Below are positions 11,164 through 22,375 of a stretch of DNA of 64,000 nt, piece by piece. This DNA is from Anisodus tanguticus (taxonomy: Eukaryota; Streptophyta; Magnoliopsida; Solanales; Solanaceae). Made by a program: the position numbers and the translations under genes. The stretch covers positions 22,291,001-22,355,000 of the forward strand of contig CM067539.1 in assembly GCA_034509755.1 (NCBI GenBank), given 5' to 3'. Positions within the stretch are counted from its first letter, which is position 1, and every line of letters starts with the position of its first letter. A model generated the notes under the pieces. That model searched no databases, was not told the origin of the DNA, and worked only from the letters and a program-made list of their open reading frames with translations.

Positions 11164-14100
11164 TTAATGTTGAACTTTTTTGTATACCCTTCTGTAGATC
11201 TTGCAACCTTCAAATTCTGCATGGATCTCCCTTTCAGTTCTTATCCCCATTGGGTTGTTTAAGACCCATCCTTCACCATCACAAGGTAAGCTTGGATCAA
11301 CACTATCTATATGTACAAGTTTATCATGCACAGCATCAAAATAGTTCCTCATGTCAAGCGCCACATCGAGCACATCAGATTGTATAAAGACCTGACAGCC
11401 ATCAATTCGGAAGCTCAGGGTGTAATGCAAAAAAAAAAAGGATTATGCATGTGAGGCTCGGCAGAAATAATAAGCACTTGCTCATTTTTGTGCTTTATTT
11501 TCTAAAAAACATAGAATAAGATGAAAAGGATGTGCAGTACGTTTATGAAACAAACCTGAAGCTAGATTTTATTCAGAAGAAAAAAAAAATTATAATCAGA
11601 CTTTACTGTCACTTTTGTGCAGCCATGTACACTGCTCTCAAATCAAAACGGACTTATTTTAGGGCCTACATGAAGGTTAGATAATGGTAGACCATTTTAT
11701 TTGTAAGATAGAGTAGATAACGACCTGTTAAAGCATTGTGTTACGGTTTTCCTCTGAGACCACTGAAAATTGACATCATGATATTTGGTGATATCAAGCA
11801 AAGTAAATCACAAGTTTGGAGAAAGGGCTCAAAGTTTAAAAGGATCTGAGACAGTTGGAGCTAACACCTCGGTTACAAGTTTTGGATCATCTACTTTGCA
11901 CAACCCTGGATCCAAGTCCATATGCTGCATATCCCTTCACTCTCCCTTGTCCAGTCCCTGACACCAATGAGAACTAATGTATGCGTAGTTGGGCAATTGA
12001 TGATGCTTCAACTTCAACTGGACTGACATTGATATATATGTCATTGCTGTCAAAGGTACATACAGCCAACAACGAACATAGCTTTCTTAATTGAACTAGC
12101 TTTTTGTTCTTCAGCTATTAAAAATCATTTCTGTGTGTTTAAGGTAATTAATATGATCAATGTCATCTATCATATCTCTCTCCTTAGACTATGGACTTTG
12201 TAAGCCATTCCATTTGTAGCAATATTTTCGTTTTGTCAAAATCTCTCTTTTCCACTAAAGCCAAGATAAACAATATCATCTTAAAGCACTGTAGCAATTT
12301 GCTTCAAGTTATTGTTAATAGAGCAAGGTGACCCCTACTTCACAACCGGAAAGGATAAATCTTGGCAACTCTTCATCCTTACATTGACATTTTTGTTTTT
12401 TAATACAACAACTTCTTTTGACTACTAACATAAAACAATCATCAGCTAAAGCAAATACGGTCAGCTCTAAATAGGAGATTTGGGGTAATTCTACACCTCG
12501 AACAATTACTTAAAACCCTTTTTTTTCTGAAATGTAAGCATATAACTGCTGCACACATGAAGGCTCATATGTTTTTTTTGGTGATGGGGGGAATCATACT
12601 AGGATCACAGCCAATAGAGTTGTAAGCTGGGAGCAAGTCTACGAATATTCGGAAGTGAGATCATGGACAAGATGCAACCTGCATTGAATCAGAGTCATCA
12701 TATGTTACCTATGCCCAGTAAAAGATGCAAAATAGTTCTTAGTGCATTCTAAGACGTCCCAGATCATATACTTATTTTTCCCTAAGAAGATCAAATAGTG
12801 TTATGTTTAAACAGTTATACTATACAAGTTAGGTTTGAATCACTTAAAAGTTCAAACACTATGGCACTACCTAATGATACACCAAACCAAGCGCTAAAAA
12901 AACAAAATAGAAGTTGGCAAACTGAAAAATGCAGAGAGACAACCATCAACAAGTATAGCAAGTAATCTATGCACACAGAAAAATGGTCAACTAATCTACA
13001 CTCTAGAAGCTCCGAGCAGGTACCTGTCCGCCATGTGCTAAATTATTCACTATGGAGTCAACCAAAGGCTTCTGCACCACTCTTCTTTTATGATGTTTTT
13101 TCTTGAAGTGTGGATCTGGGCACTGCAGACATGAGCAACTAACTATTCAGCTTTAAGTCAACCAAAATTCAAGCATACAAGAAAGGGTCATTGGCACAAG
13201 AAAACCTTCCTGCATACTTCCAGCATAAAAGGGAACTCACCAAGATTGAAACTAGCATTAGTGGTCCAGGATATGTAGACACAAGTTGTTGGAAGGAAAC
13301 CATGGCATTCGTAGAGATGAAGTGTCTGCATTTAGATATACATTAACAGGTGTTCATAAACATTTCTTAAGTGGACTATCAGGACTTTTCCAAGCCTTAC
13401 ACATTTTTCAGACCCAGCTCGTTTACCCAGTACTCGGCCCGTGTGACCAACTGCAGAAGGAAAAGATAGTCTCAACCATAAGTACCACAGTACCACATTT
13501 TCAGAAGCCAAAACAGAACAAATACTAGTATATAAACAGAATGAAAGTAATTTTTACAAGACAAGATTCTTGGCAACATACCTTAGGCCGAATTTCCAAT
13601 CCCAGATAATTCATGGATGAAGAAGTTCTCTTAGCAAGCCACATAAGAAATCTCCCACTACCTGCAATCTCCTTTCTAAGAAATAAGAAATTACAAGACT
13701 ATAGGACAATGGAATCTAAAGGATGAAGGGAAGAGAAAAAATAGAAAATATGTGAGAAAAATTGAAAGACTAACAATATCATATAGGAGTGAATGTTGGA
13801 TCTCTAATATCCACAAGATGAATGTGATAGAGATGTTACATAAAAGTGTGGCCATATGAGATTGGACAAATTAAAAATGGATACAACTGACAGATGGATG
13901 CAAATAGAACACACAGAGGATAACATGAAGGTTGTTTCAGATGGTACATAGACCTCGAGATACACTAATATGTAGGCGCAGCACGATTGAAGGTAATAAA
14001 AGGGTGTAATTTGTCTAAAAACGCCTAAAATAGAGTCATTGTATATTTTGGCTAAGAACATAATAAAATGGAAGTAAAGGATCCATATAGTGAATACCAA

Positions 14101-17100
14101 CCAGCTGGAATTAATGCTTCATTGTTGTAGTTACACCTACATTAGGTTTGGTATTTGTCAAGACTTTCTTTTATTCTGGTAAAAGACTTGTATGTTTGTG
14201 TAGTGGTAAGTGTAAATTGTCTTAAGATAACAAAAGCTTTAATGATATGTTGCACCAAGCAAGTCCTACTATTGTCTAAGAAACATTGGACCTTTACCTA
14301 TGCAGGGAGACTCTAAGAAGTTCATTTACAAAAGTCACTGTATTCCAAAAGTTTAACAAGTAAATACATTTAGCTGTTACAAAGGATATTGGTGTTACTT
14401 TCACCCTTCATTACTACATATCGGATAAAGACATTTTTACCTACGGCCCAATTTACAAAAGTCACCCTATCCAGTTTGTCACAGATAACTGTTGGACCAT
14501 AATAAACGACTAGATCTTAAACGGAAAAATGACCTTGGGTTGTACCCAGTCTGAAACCAAGTGGATTTATTTTTTGTCCATAATCCCCCACTATTATACA
14601 TATCATGATACGTCATATGTAAACTAAAACAAATAGAACGGTAAAGAAATCAAAAGGCAAACATGTTCCTACCACTCCCAATATCCACCATCAGAGGCAA
14701 TGTTGCATCCTCGAACACCTCCTTCCAGTTTGGTGCTTCTGCAGGAATCTTCTCATGATAAATTATACAACAAAACAAAAAAAAATCATTTGAGTTGAAA
14801 ATTTATGTTCTATTGCATCCTGAATTTTTTTCTAAAGTAAAGTTTCACAAATTATAGCTGGGGTAATAGGAAAAGAGAAGCTTCACATATATAAAGAGCC
14901 ATAATGTGTACCATGAGAGCATGTCGCAGAGGGTTCACATGCTGCCTTATTCGAAGATTGCCAACATCCTATCACATCATTTGATGAATGAGTATATAAA
15001 TGCACACAGATATTGCAACAAATCACATTTAGATACAATTTTATCAACCCGTCATTTTACCTTCTCGTCATTAAATTATGTAATTTAATCCAAATAAACG
15101 ACTTCGTCAATAGCTCACTTGACCAACTTTTGGCAATAATTATGTGAGAGGAGTATCAAAAATGACGACAACAGCACAATTTGTTTTGATAAGCAAAATA
15201 ATTTTATTTAACAATTGGGAAAACTCCGTATACAAGCCATATACCAAAGCTACATCAAAATATGATTCTAAACAAAAGATATTCAATCCCCTATACAAAT
15301 AGAGACCTCGTGAGTACACCAAAAAGTAACTAGAGACAAAACACTCCTATGAAATGCCCTCATATTTCTTTCTTTCCAAATAACCCACATGATTGCTAAG
15401 GGGGCAACCCTCCATGCTCTTGGGCTTCTCTTTCCCTTCCTATGAGTCCAACTTTGCAAGGCCTCCTTCATTATACCCGGCATCACCCATTTCATGTGAA
15501 ACAACTTGAGGGCCACCCTCCATAACCTGTTGGCCACCTTACAGTGCAAAAGAAGATGATCAACATTTTCACTTGTACTCTTACACATAAAAAGCACCAA
15601 CTGACATAGTTGATCCTCCTCTTTCTCAAATTCTCTATAGTTAAGATCGCGCCCCTAGCCGCTAACCATACAAAGAAACACACCTTCCTTGGAGCTCTAG
15701 GAATCCATATAGCGTCATGGGGGAAGTACATTCCTCTCTCACAAGTAACTTCTAATAAAAAGAGCTAACCCTGGCAATGCCATCTCCACTCTCCTTCTGA
15801 TACAATATTAATTGCGGAATTGAAAGAAAATAAGATAAAAGGAAGACACAAAGAATTGGAATAAAAAACAACTCAAAGTATATTAAACAATGGACCCTAA
15901 TTGATTAACCAAAACAAGCACCTAGCCTATTAGATGCACCTCAAAGGAACTGATTTCCAAGCAACCCAAACAAGGTTCAATGACAAGCTTCAACAAGCTC
16001 TCAACACTCAAGGAGAAACATAAACAACAATATTCAAGGTCAAGATAATCTAAGGAATGAAATGACTTAAGGTTCCTATTTATAGTCTAGGACTAAACAC
16101 AAGAGGCCCAAAAGTGACACTCTTGGATTGCAAAAATAACCAAAACGCCGCCATGTCACACTCTGCTCTTGACCTGCGAATCGCAAGCAGTGTCTGTGAC
16201 ATGATCTGCGATTCGCAGGTCATGTCCTTCAGTGATTGCTCCTTCTGCGGCTGTTTGGCATGGGCTGCGAACCACAGGCCCCACCTGTGGCACCATCTGT
16301 GATTCGCAGATGGTGTTTTCTGCACCATTTGTTGTCTTTTCATCCTCTCATGCTATCATAAACACTTGGAAACCTCGGGATGGTGCTAGAGTATGCTCAA
16401 TGATGTCCATCTTCATGAATAGGCCTTGTAATGCTTGAAGTTCACGGGCTTGACTTCTCGTGAACGGTCTTGATGGAACTTGATTTGCATCATTCTCCCC
16501 TTTTTGAGAAAAAATTGTCAAATTTAAGGGTTCATTATCCTTGGCGTCAGATCACAAATGTTGAAGGTGTTGTGGACTTGATATTCCGGAGGTAGGTCAA
16601 TTTTGTAGGCATTGTCATTGAGCCTCTCAAGCACTTCGAATGGACCATCACCTCTAGGCATCAACTTTGCTTTCCTCTTGTTGGGGAATCTCTCCTTGCG
16701 AAAGTGTACCCAAACCCAATCTCTCGGTTCAAGCACAACTCTTTTCCGACCCTTGTTTGCCCTTTTGGCCACATCTTGATTACTCTTTTCAATGTGAGAC
16801 TTCACTTTCTCATGTAGCTTCTTCATGGCTTCGGCCCTTTTGTTTCCATCTAAACTCAAAACAACATCTTGAGACAAAGGGGTGAGATCTAGAGAGGTTA
16901 GTGGATTAAAACCATAAACAACCTCAAATGGAGACATGCCAATAGGACTATGAATGACTCTATTATATGCAAATTCAACTAAAGGCAATTGATCTTCCCA
17001 AGATGCTAGTTTCCCTTTAACCAGGGCCCTAAGCATAAAACCCAAAGTCATATTCACAACCTCAGTTTGGCCATCGGTTTGTGGGTGACAAGACGTAGAA

Positions 17101-20100
17101 AATAATAATTTCGTACCAAGTCGTCCCCACAATTCTTTCCAAAAGTGGCTAAGGAATTTCGAATCCCTATCACTCACTATGGTTTTGGGAATACCATGCA
17201 ATTTGACCATATTTTCAACAAACAAAGAGGCAATATGAGATGCATCATCACACTTATGACAAGCAATGAAATGAGCTATCTTAGAGAAGCGATCAACAAC
17301 AACAAAAATGCTATCTTTGACTCTTTTAGTCCTTGGCAAGCTCAATACAAAGTCCATAAAAATGTCAAGCCAAGGTCTTTGAGGGGTGGGGAGAGGGGTA
17401 TACAATCCATGGGAAGGAGTTGGGACTTAGCACCACGACATTCAACACATTGGCCACAAATTTTAGCAACATCATTTCACATTTTTGGCCAATAAAATTG
17501 TTCTTCAAGGATTCTCATGGTTTTATCAATCCCAAAGTGACCCATCAAACCCCATCAAAGTTTCCTCCAAGAGCTCATGGGCACACATAGTCGCTTGTTC
17601 TTGAACAAGTAACCATCAAATTTAGCAAAAGGAGTAGAAGACCTATCCTTAAGCCACTTTTCCCTTTCCCAATTTTCACAATCTTGATAGATTTTCGCAA
17701 ACTTGGGGTCCTCGGGATACAATGCCTTCAAACTTTCAAAACACATCAATTTGGAAGACAGTATTAACCAAAACATATTTACGGGACAAAGCATCCGCCA
17801 CAACATTATCATCATCAACAACAACAACATACCCAATGAAATCCCACAATGTGGCCACAACATTATCCTTCCCCTTTTTGTATTGGATTACATAAGGAAA
17901 GGCTCAAGAAATTCAACCCATTTGGCATGCCGTTTGTTCAACCTTCCTTGGGCTTTAAGATGCTTTAAGGACTCATGATCGGTCCGAATCACAAACTCTT
18001 TAGGCCACAAGTAATGTTGTCAATTACCCAAAGCTCAAATTAAAGCATATAGCTCAAGATCATAGGTGGAATAGTTCAAAGTCACACCTTTAAGCTTTTC
18101 ACTAAAATAGGCAATGGGTTTTTGGACTTGTATCAAAACGTCACCAATACCTACTTTGCTAGCATCACATTCAATTTCAAAAAATTTATCAAAGTCGTAA
18201 TTGCAACAATGCTGTGGAGTTAAGCATCTGTTTCAATGTTTCAAAAGCCCTTGCTTGCTCCTCACCTCAAGAAAAAGGTTTATCCTTTCGGATTACCTCG
18301 ATCAAGGGAGCAGCTATGGTACTAAATCCCTTAACAACCGCCTATAGAAACTAGCCAATCCATGAAAACTTCTCACATCACCAATGGATTTAGGAATTGG
18401 CCAATTCTTAATAGCGTCTATTTTGAATCCATCCATCTCTACGCCCCTTGAACTCACAACAAAGCCCAAGAAAACAACTTCATCAACACAAAAAGAGCAT
18501 TTAGCCACATTAGCATAAAGTTGTTCTTGCCTAAGCACTTCAAACACACATTTCAAATGATTAACATGCTCATCCATGGTTTTACTATACACTAAAATGT
18601 CATTAAAGTAAACAACCACGAATTTTCCAATGAATGGTTTCATCACATGATTTATTAAACGCATGAAAGTGTTAGGAGCGTTAGTGAGACTAAAAGGCAT
18701 CACTAACCATTCATAGAGACCAAACTTGGTCTTGAATGCGGTCTTCCATTCATCTCCAGGTTTCATTCGGATTTGATGGTACCCATTCCTCAAATCAATC
18801 TTTAAAAAGACACATGAACCATTTAATTCGCCCAACATGTCATCAAGTCTAGGTATGGAATGGTGATACTTTACCGTGATCTTGTTGACGGCTCTACAAT
18901 CCACGCACATACGCCATGATCCATCCTTCGTGGGAACCAATATCACCGGCACGACAAATGGACTCATGCTCTCTCGCACAACTCCCTTTTCAAGAAGTTC
19001 CATCTATTTGCCTCTGAAGTTCTTTGGTTTCCTCCGTGTTGGCTCTATAAGCTAGGTTGTTTGGCATTTGTGACCCCCGGACAAAATCTATTTGGTGCTC
19101 AATTCCCCTTCTTAAGGGAGGCAATCTCTTGGGAAGTTCCGAGGAAAACACATCATCATAATCCTGCAAAAGAGAAGAAATACAACTAGGCAAAAAAGAG
19201 GTTAGCTCGTTAGTATGCAAAGAGTAGTCCCTATGCATGATAAGGACCACCGGGTGTTGCTCCTCCATCTCCACCCTAATCTCCCCTAAACTAGCTAAGA
19301 GAGTCACTTTCTCTTTCCCCCTAGGTGTTTTCACCATGTCACTTCCCCCTACGACTTCAACTTCTCCACTACTTCCTTCCGTACCCTTGCCTTTCTCCTT
19401 TTAACTCCCTCATCTTCCGGTAGACTTCATTGGCTTGCAAAGGTGATAACGGATATAGAACACGCTTGTGCCCCTCATGCACAAATGAGTACCAATTGGT
19501 TCTCCCTTCATGATTCGTAGCTCTATCATATTGTCAAGGCCTTCCGAGTAGCACACGGCAAGCTTGCATTTGCACCACATCACATACTATCCCATCTTGG
19601 TATTTGTCAATCTTAAATTTGATCAAGACTTGCTTGTGTACGCTAAACTCCCCACATTCATTCAACCACCGGAGCTTGTATGGAGTTGAGTGTTTGGTGG
19701 TCGGAAGCTTCAAGAATTCCACCAAGGTGGTACTTGCTACATTAGCACAACTTCCGCTATCAATGATCAATGAACACACATTTCCATTGATGAGACATTT
19801 GAAATGGAAGAGGTTTTCCCTTTGGCTAGGATCATCCATAGCCTTATTATTGCCCTCCTCACTACATAGTTTGGCACGGTGAGCTCCCCTTCTTGAGGCA
19901 TATTCTTGATTAACAAGGCTCTCCTTGCTAACCCACATGGAAAGGTAACATCCTCATCTCACTCACTTCACTCATCATCTTTTTGTGCACTCCTTCATCA
20001 ACCTCCTCATACTCCATCTCATCCTTATCACTACAAGAATCTTCAATCCTTACAACGAATGCCCTCCAATTGGGACACTTACTCATTCTATGACCATATC

Positions 20101-22375
20101 CTTGACACTTGAAACATTATAGGGGTTTAGCATTAGTACCTCCTTCCTTTGGTGCAAACTTGGAAGGTTGTTTCCCAACTTGATTATTCTTGACAAAGGG
20201 CTTCTTGGAATCTTGCATGTTGCCCTTGTTCTTTTGCCAATTGGAGGAAGAAGTTCCTCATTCTTTGTTCTTGCTCCATGAAAATGAATACCCCTTGGAC
20301 TTGACCGCTTTATCCTCAATGAGATCCTTCTCAATTTCAATTGTCGCTTCAAGTGTTTCATCAAGATCATTATAATGGTGAAGTCTCATTTGGGATGCGA
20401 TCTCTCTATTCAACCCGGCTCGGAACCGAGTTACGGCATTCAATTCTTCTTCTTCGAAATCAATCATTTTCACAAGTTAGAATTCATCATAATACTCCTC
20501 TACACTCTTGAGATTTTGTCTCAAGGTGTAGACCTTCTTTAGTGGTTCTTGCTTGTACCGATCGGACACATACTTTCTTGCCATGATGGTCTTCAATTCT
20601 TCCCAAGTAGGAGTTGGACCAAGTAGGAGTTGGAGGAAGTCCATTGGTTCTCCTAAACTTTACCTGCGTTTTCCACCATGTCGAGGTGAATCCTTCAAAT
20701 TGAGTAATAGCATAGGATGCCTATGCAAACCAAGTTCCATCAAGACCGTTCACGAGAAGTCAAGCGCGTGAACTTCAAGCATTACAAGGCCTATTCATGA
20801 AGATGAACATCCTTGAGCATACTCTAGCACCATCCCGAGGCTTTCAAGTGTTTATGATAGCATGGGAGGATGAAAAGACAACAAATGGTGCAAAAAACAC
20901 TATCTGCGAATCGCAGATGGTGCCACAGGTGGGGCCTGCGGTTCGCAGCCCATGCCAAACAACCGCAGAAGGAGCAATCACTGAAGGACATGACCTGTGA
21001 ATCGCAGATCATGTCACAGACACTGCCTGCAATTCGCAGGTCAAGAGCAGAGTGTGACAGAGCGGTGTTTTGGTTATTTTTGCAATCCAAAAGTGTCACT
21101 TTTGGGCCTCTTATGTAATAAGTTAGTCCTAAACTATAAATAGGAACCTTAAGTCATTTCATTCCTTAGATTATCTTGATCTTGAATATTGTTGTTTATG
21201 TTTCTCCTTGAGAACTTGAGTGTTGAGAGCTTGTTGAAGCTTGTCATTGAACTTGTTTGGGTTGCTTGGAAATTCAATTCCCTTGAAGTCCATCTAATAG
21301 GCTAGGTGCTTATTTTGGTTAATCAATTAAGGTCTGTTGTTCAATATACTTTTGGTTGTTTTTTATTCCAATTCTTTGTGTCTTTCTTTTATCTTGTTTT
21401 CTTTCAATTCCGCAATTAATATTGTATCACCTTCCATCTCCATACATCTGGCAAGTTGTTTGGTGTGACTAACCCATACAAAAACTCAATCAAATTATGA
21501 AACTCTTCCATCTCCCAGTCTTGAAGTTTCCTTTTGAATCTCAAGTCCCAGTGAAAACCCCCCTCGTGAGACCTACAAATTTGTTGGACTGTCATGTCTC
21601 TTTGGCTGGATAACACATTCTCCCCACACCACTTATGTGCCCAAAAACAAATCCTACTAACGTCCCCGACCTTAAATGATATATGCCCATTTGACCCAAC
21701 TTTTGGCGTAAATTATGCTATGGGAGTACAAAAAATGAAGAGTAATAATTTCATGCACCCACACTATAAAAAATATTTACACAATCAGGTTGGTTATAAT
21801 GTAATTACGGATAAATCTCTATGATATGCATCAATTAGTAACCCAATAAAAATGATACTTAACTAACATGCTATCCTAGGTTAAAACTATACTGAGTAAA
21901 AAATCTTTGCATCTAAGTTAAACCGAAAATGAATTCATCATAGCTGAATTTGACGCAACATTAGGCAAAATTATGTGACAGTCATATAGAAAAACTTATG
22001 TTTATCCCTTTTCCCATGGAGTGTATGTATTTATCTAATGCTGAATAAAATGATAATTAGACACTATATGCTTAGTAGTACATTGGATTTTAAGAAGTAA
22101 AAAAAAGTTAGAAGTATTTAAATATCTCAAACCTCAGAGAATTTGTCAGCGAGATTTAGATCAGCATACTCTTTGGCAACAAGTCCAGGACTTGTGATAT
22201 AGTGTTCATCTGTCTCAGCTACACAAGATGAAATAGCTGACACGGACCATGTGCAATACCGATGGTGAAGAGAAGGAAAGAGTAATGGCGATGGTGACGG
22301 AACAAATTTGTGAACAGAGTTGAAGATTGAGCTTAGAGGTTTTTTGGGTATGGTGGAATATAAGGAGTAAGCCAT
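11164..22375 (-). CDS. tRNA (guanine-N7)-methyltransferase, TrmB family, probably chloroplastic
   Basis: Eight exons on the minus strand: 22375-22133, 14968-14912, 14751-14673, 13661-13582, 13450-13401, 13325-13241, 13122-13024 and 11391-11164. All have GT/AG borders and matching phases, giving 306 residues and a TAA stop, close to the length of plant TrmB-like proteins. The enzyme methylates N7 of a guanine (G46) in tRNA using S-adenosylmethionine. Residues 1 to about 50 are rich in Ser/Pro/basic residues and resemble a plastid transit peptide. Family motifs are RIRQHVNPL, the SAM-binding DIGSGSGRFLMW (split by intron 3), YLGLEIRPK, CPDPHFKKKHHKRR and, near the C-terminus, NPMGIRTEREIHAEFEG. 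The ATG at 22375 is the first in frame. Intron 1 (14969-22132) holds the nested L1 and gypsy insertions; the coding exons themselves look intact. Whether the 7.2-kb intron is still spliced efficiently cannot be seen. Confidence 0.9.
15798..16492 (-). repeat. Left LTR of gypsy element (minus orientation)
   Basis: On the minus strand it begins TGATGCAAATCAAG after the purine tract AAAAGGGGAGAA (about 16493-16505) and ends TTGTATCA at the left target duplication. A TATA box (TATAAATAG on the minus strand, near 16078-16085) marks the promoter, which points toward TrmB exons 2-8. Four imperfect copies of a CTGCGAATCGCAG palindrome lie at 16174-16309. Confidence 0.9.
16524..20720 (-). pseudogene. 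gypsy gag-pol remnant, gag 5' end missing
   Basis: In minus-strand order: gag from 20720 (YAITQFEGFTSTWWKT, then INRE-like basic segments to about 20258); a zinc knuckle CFKCQGYGHRMSKC near 20070-20115; a retropepsin region at 19938-19534 (IIDSGSCANVAS); reverse transcriptase at 19337-18314 (CRAVNKIT, FLKIDLRNGYHQI); a broken RNase H to about 17870; and integrase at 17405-16524 (IPKTIVSDRDSKF, HPQTDGQTEVVN, CDLTPRI at the end). No chromodomain was recognised after the integrase. The RT catalytic box reads VYFNDILVYS, with Asn in place of the first catalytic Asp. Stops and frameshifts separate the pieces. The element was therefore dependent on other copies or has decayed since insertion. Confidence 0.88.
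17811..17853 (-). mobile_element. 43-bp SINE/RTE tail insertion in gypsy pol
   Basis: The insert, read on the minus strand, is CACATTGTGGGATTTCATTG, then GGTATG, then a TTG-repeat tail and GATGAT, matching only the last part of the TS SINE/RTE 3' end. It is flanked by a perfect 14-bp duplication GCCACAACATTATC (17797-17810 and 17854-17867). The interrupted gypsy sequence is the NVVADALSR-like region after RNase H. It is an extreme 5' truncation by target-primed reverse transcription. Confidence 0.85.
20721..21429 (+). repeat. Right LTR of gypsy element (plus orientation, inverted)
   Basis: Reverse complement of 15798-16492 over its whole length, with scattered substitutions and two small insertions. 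It begins CTATGCAAACCAAG, lacking only the initial TG of the U3 end, directly abutting gag sequence, with no purine tract or primer site. It ends ATTGTATCA at the right CCTTC. Its TATA box is at 21135-21142 and its promoter points rightward, antisense to TrmB exon 1. Confidence 0.9.

Larger units (their letters stand above)
15798..21429 (-). mobile_element. Ty3-gypsy retrotransposon with inverted LTRs
   Basis: A 5.6-kb unit flanked by the 5-bp direct duplication CCTTC (15793-15797 and 21430-21434). The gag-pol body is on the minus strand. The left LTR (15798-16492) is in the expected minus orientation, but the right LTR (20721-21429) is in plus orientation, so the two form terminal inverted repeats of about 0.7 kb. 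Both outer ends begin TGATACAATATTAATTGCGG, read inward, and are therefore U5 ends. The leader, primer-binding site and gag N-terminus are missing: the right LTR starts directly inside gag. The host L1 reading frame is restored when the unit is removed, so it behaves as one insertion. Confidence 0.9.
15175..21690 (-). mobile_element. 5'-truncated L1-type LINE, split by the gypsy element
   Basis: Two pieces, 15175-15797 and 21430-21690, are one L1 fragment on the minus strand. The upper piece encodes motifs such as ICFWAHKWCGE and NLPDVWRWK. The lower piece continues with DGIARVSSFY and the zinc-binding RT-associated domain (zf-RVT): IPRAPRKVCFFVWLAARG, then NVDHLLLHC and MWVIWKERNMRAF. Removing the gypsy unit and one CCTTC rejoins the reading frame. 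The piece has frameshifts and stops, so it was already decaying. It lies in TrmB intron 1 in the same orientation as that gene. Imperfect 47-48-bp direct repeats (15119-15165, 21691-21738) flank it. Confidence 0.85.

Noticed and set aside
15798..21429. Reading the two inverted LTRs as ends of two separate insertions
   Set aside because: A single CCTTC duplication brackets the whole unit and the L1 frame closes perfectly; two independent insertions would leave extra duplications and inner boundaries.
15798..21429. A DIRS-like or tyrosine-recombinase element, which naturally has inverted repeats
   Set aside because: The pol region encodes a DDE integrase (IVSDRDSKF, HPQTDGQTE) and a retropepsin, the repeats are clear LTRs with TG/CA ends, and there is a target duplication.
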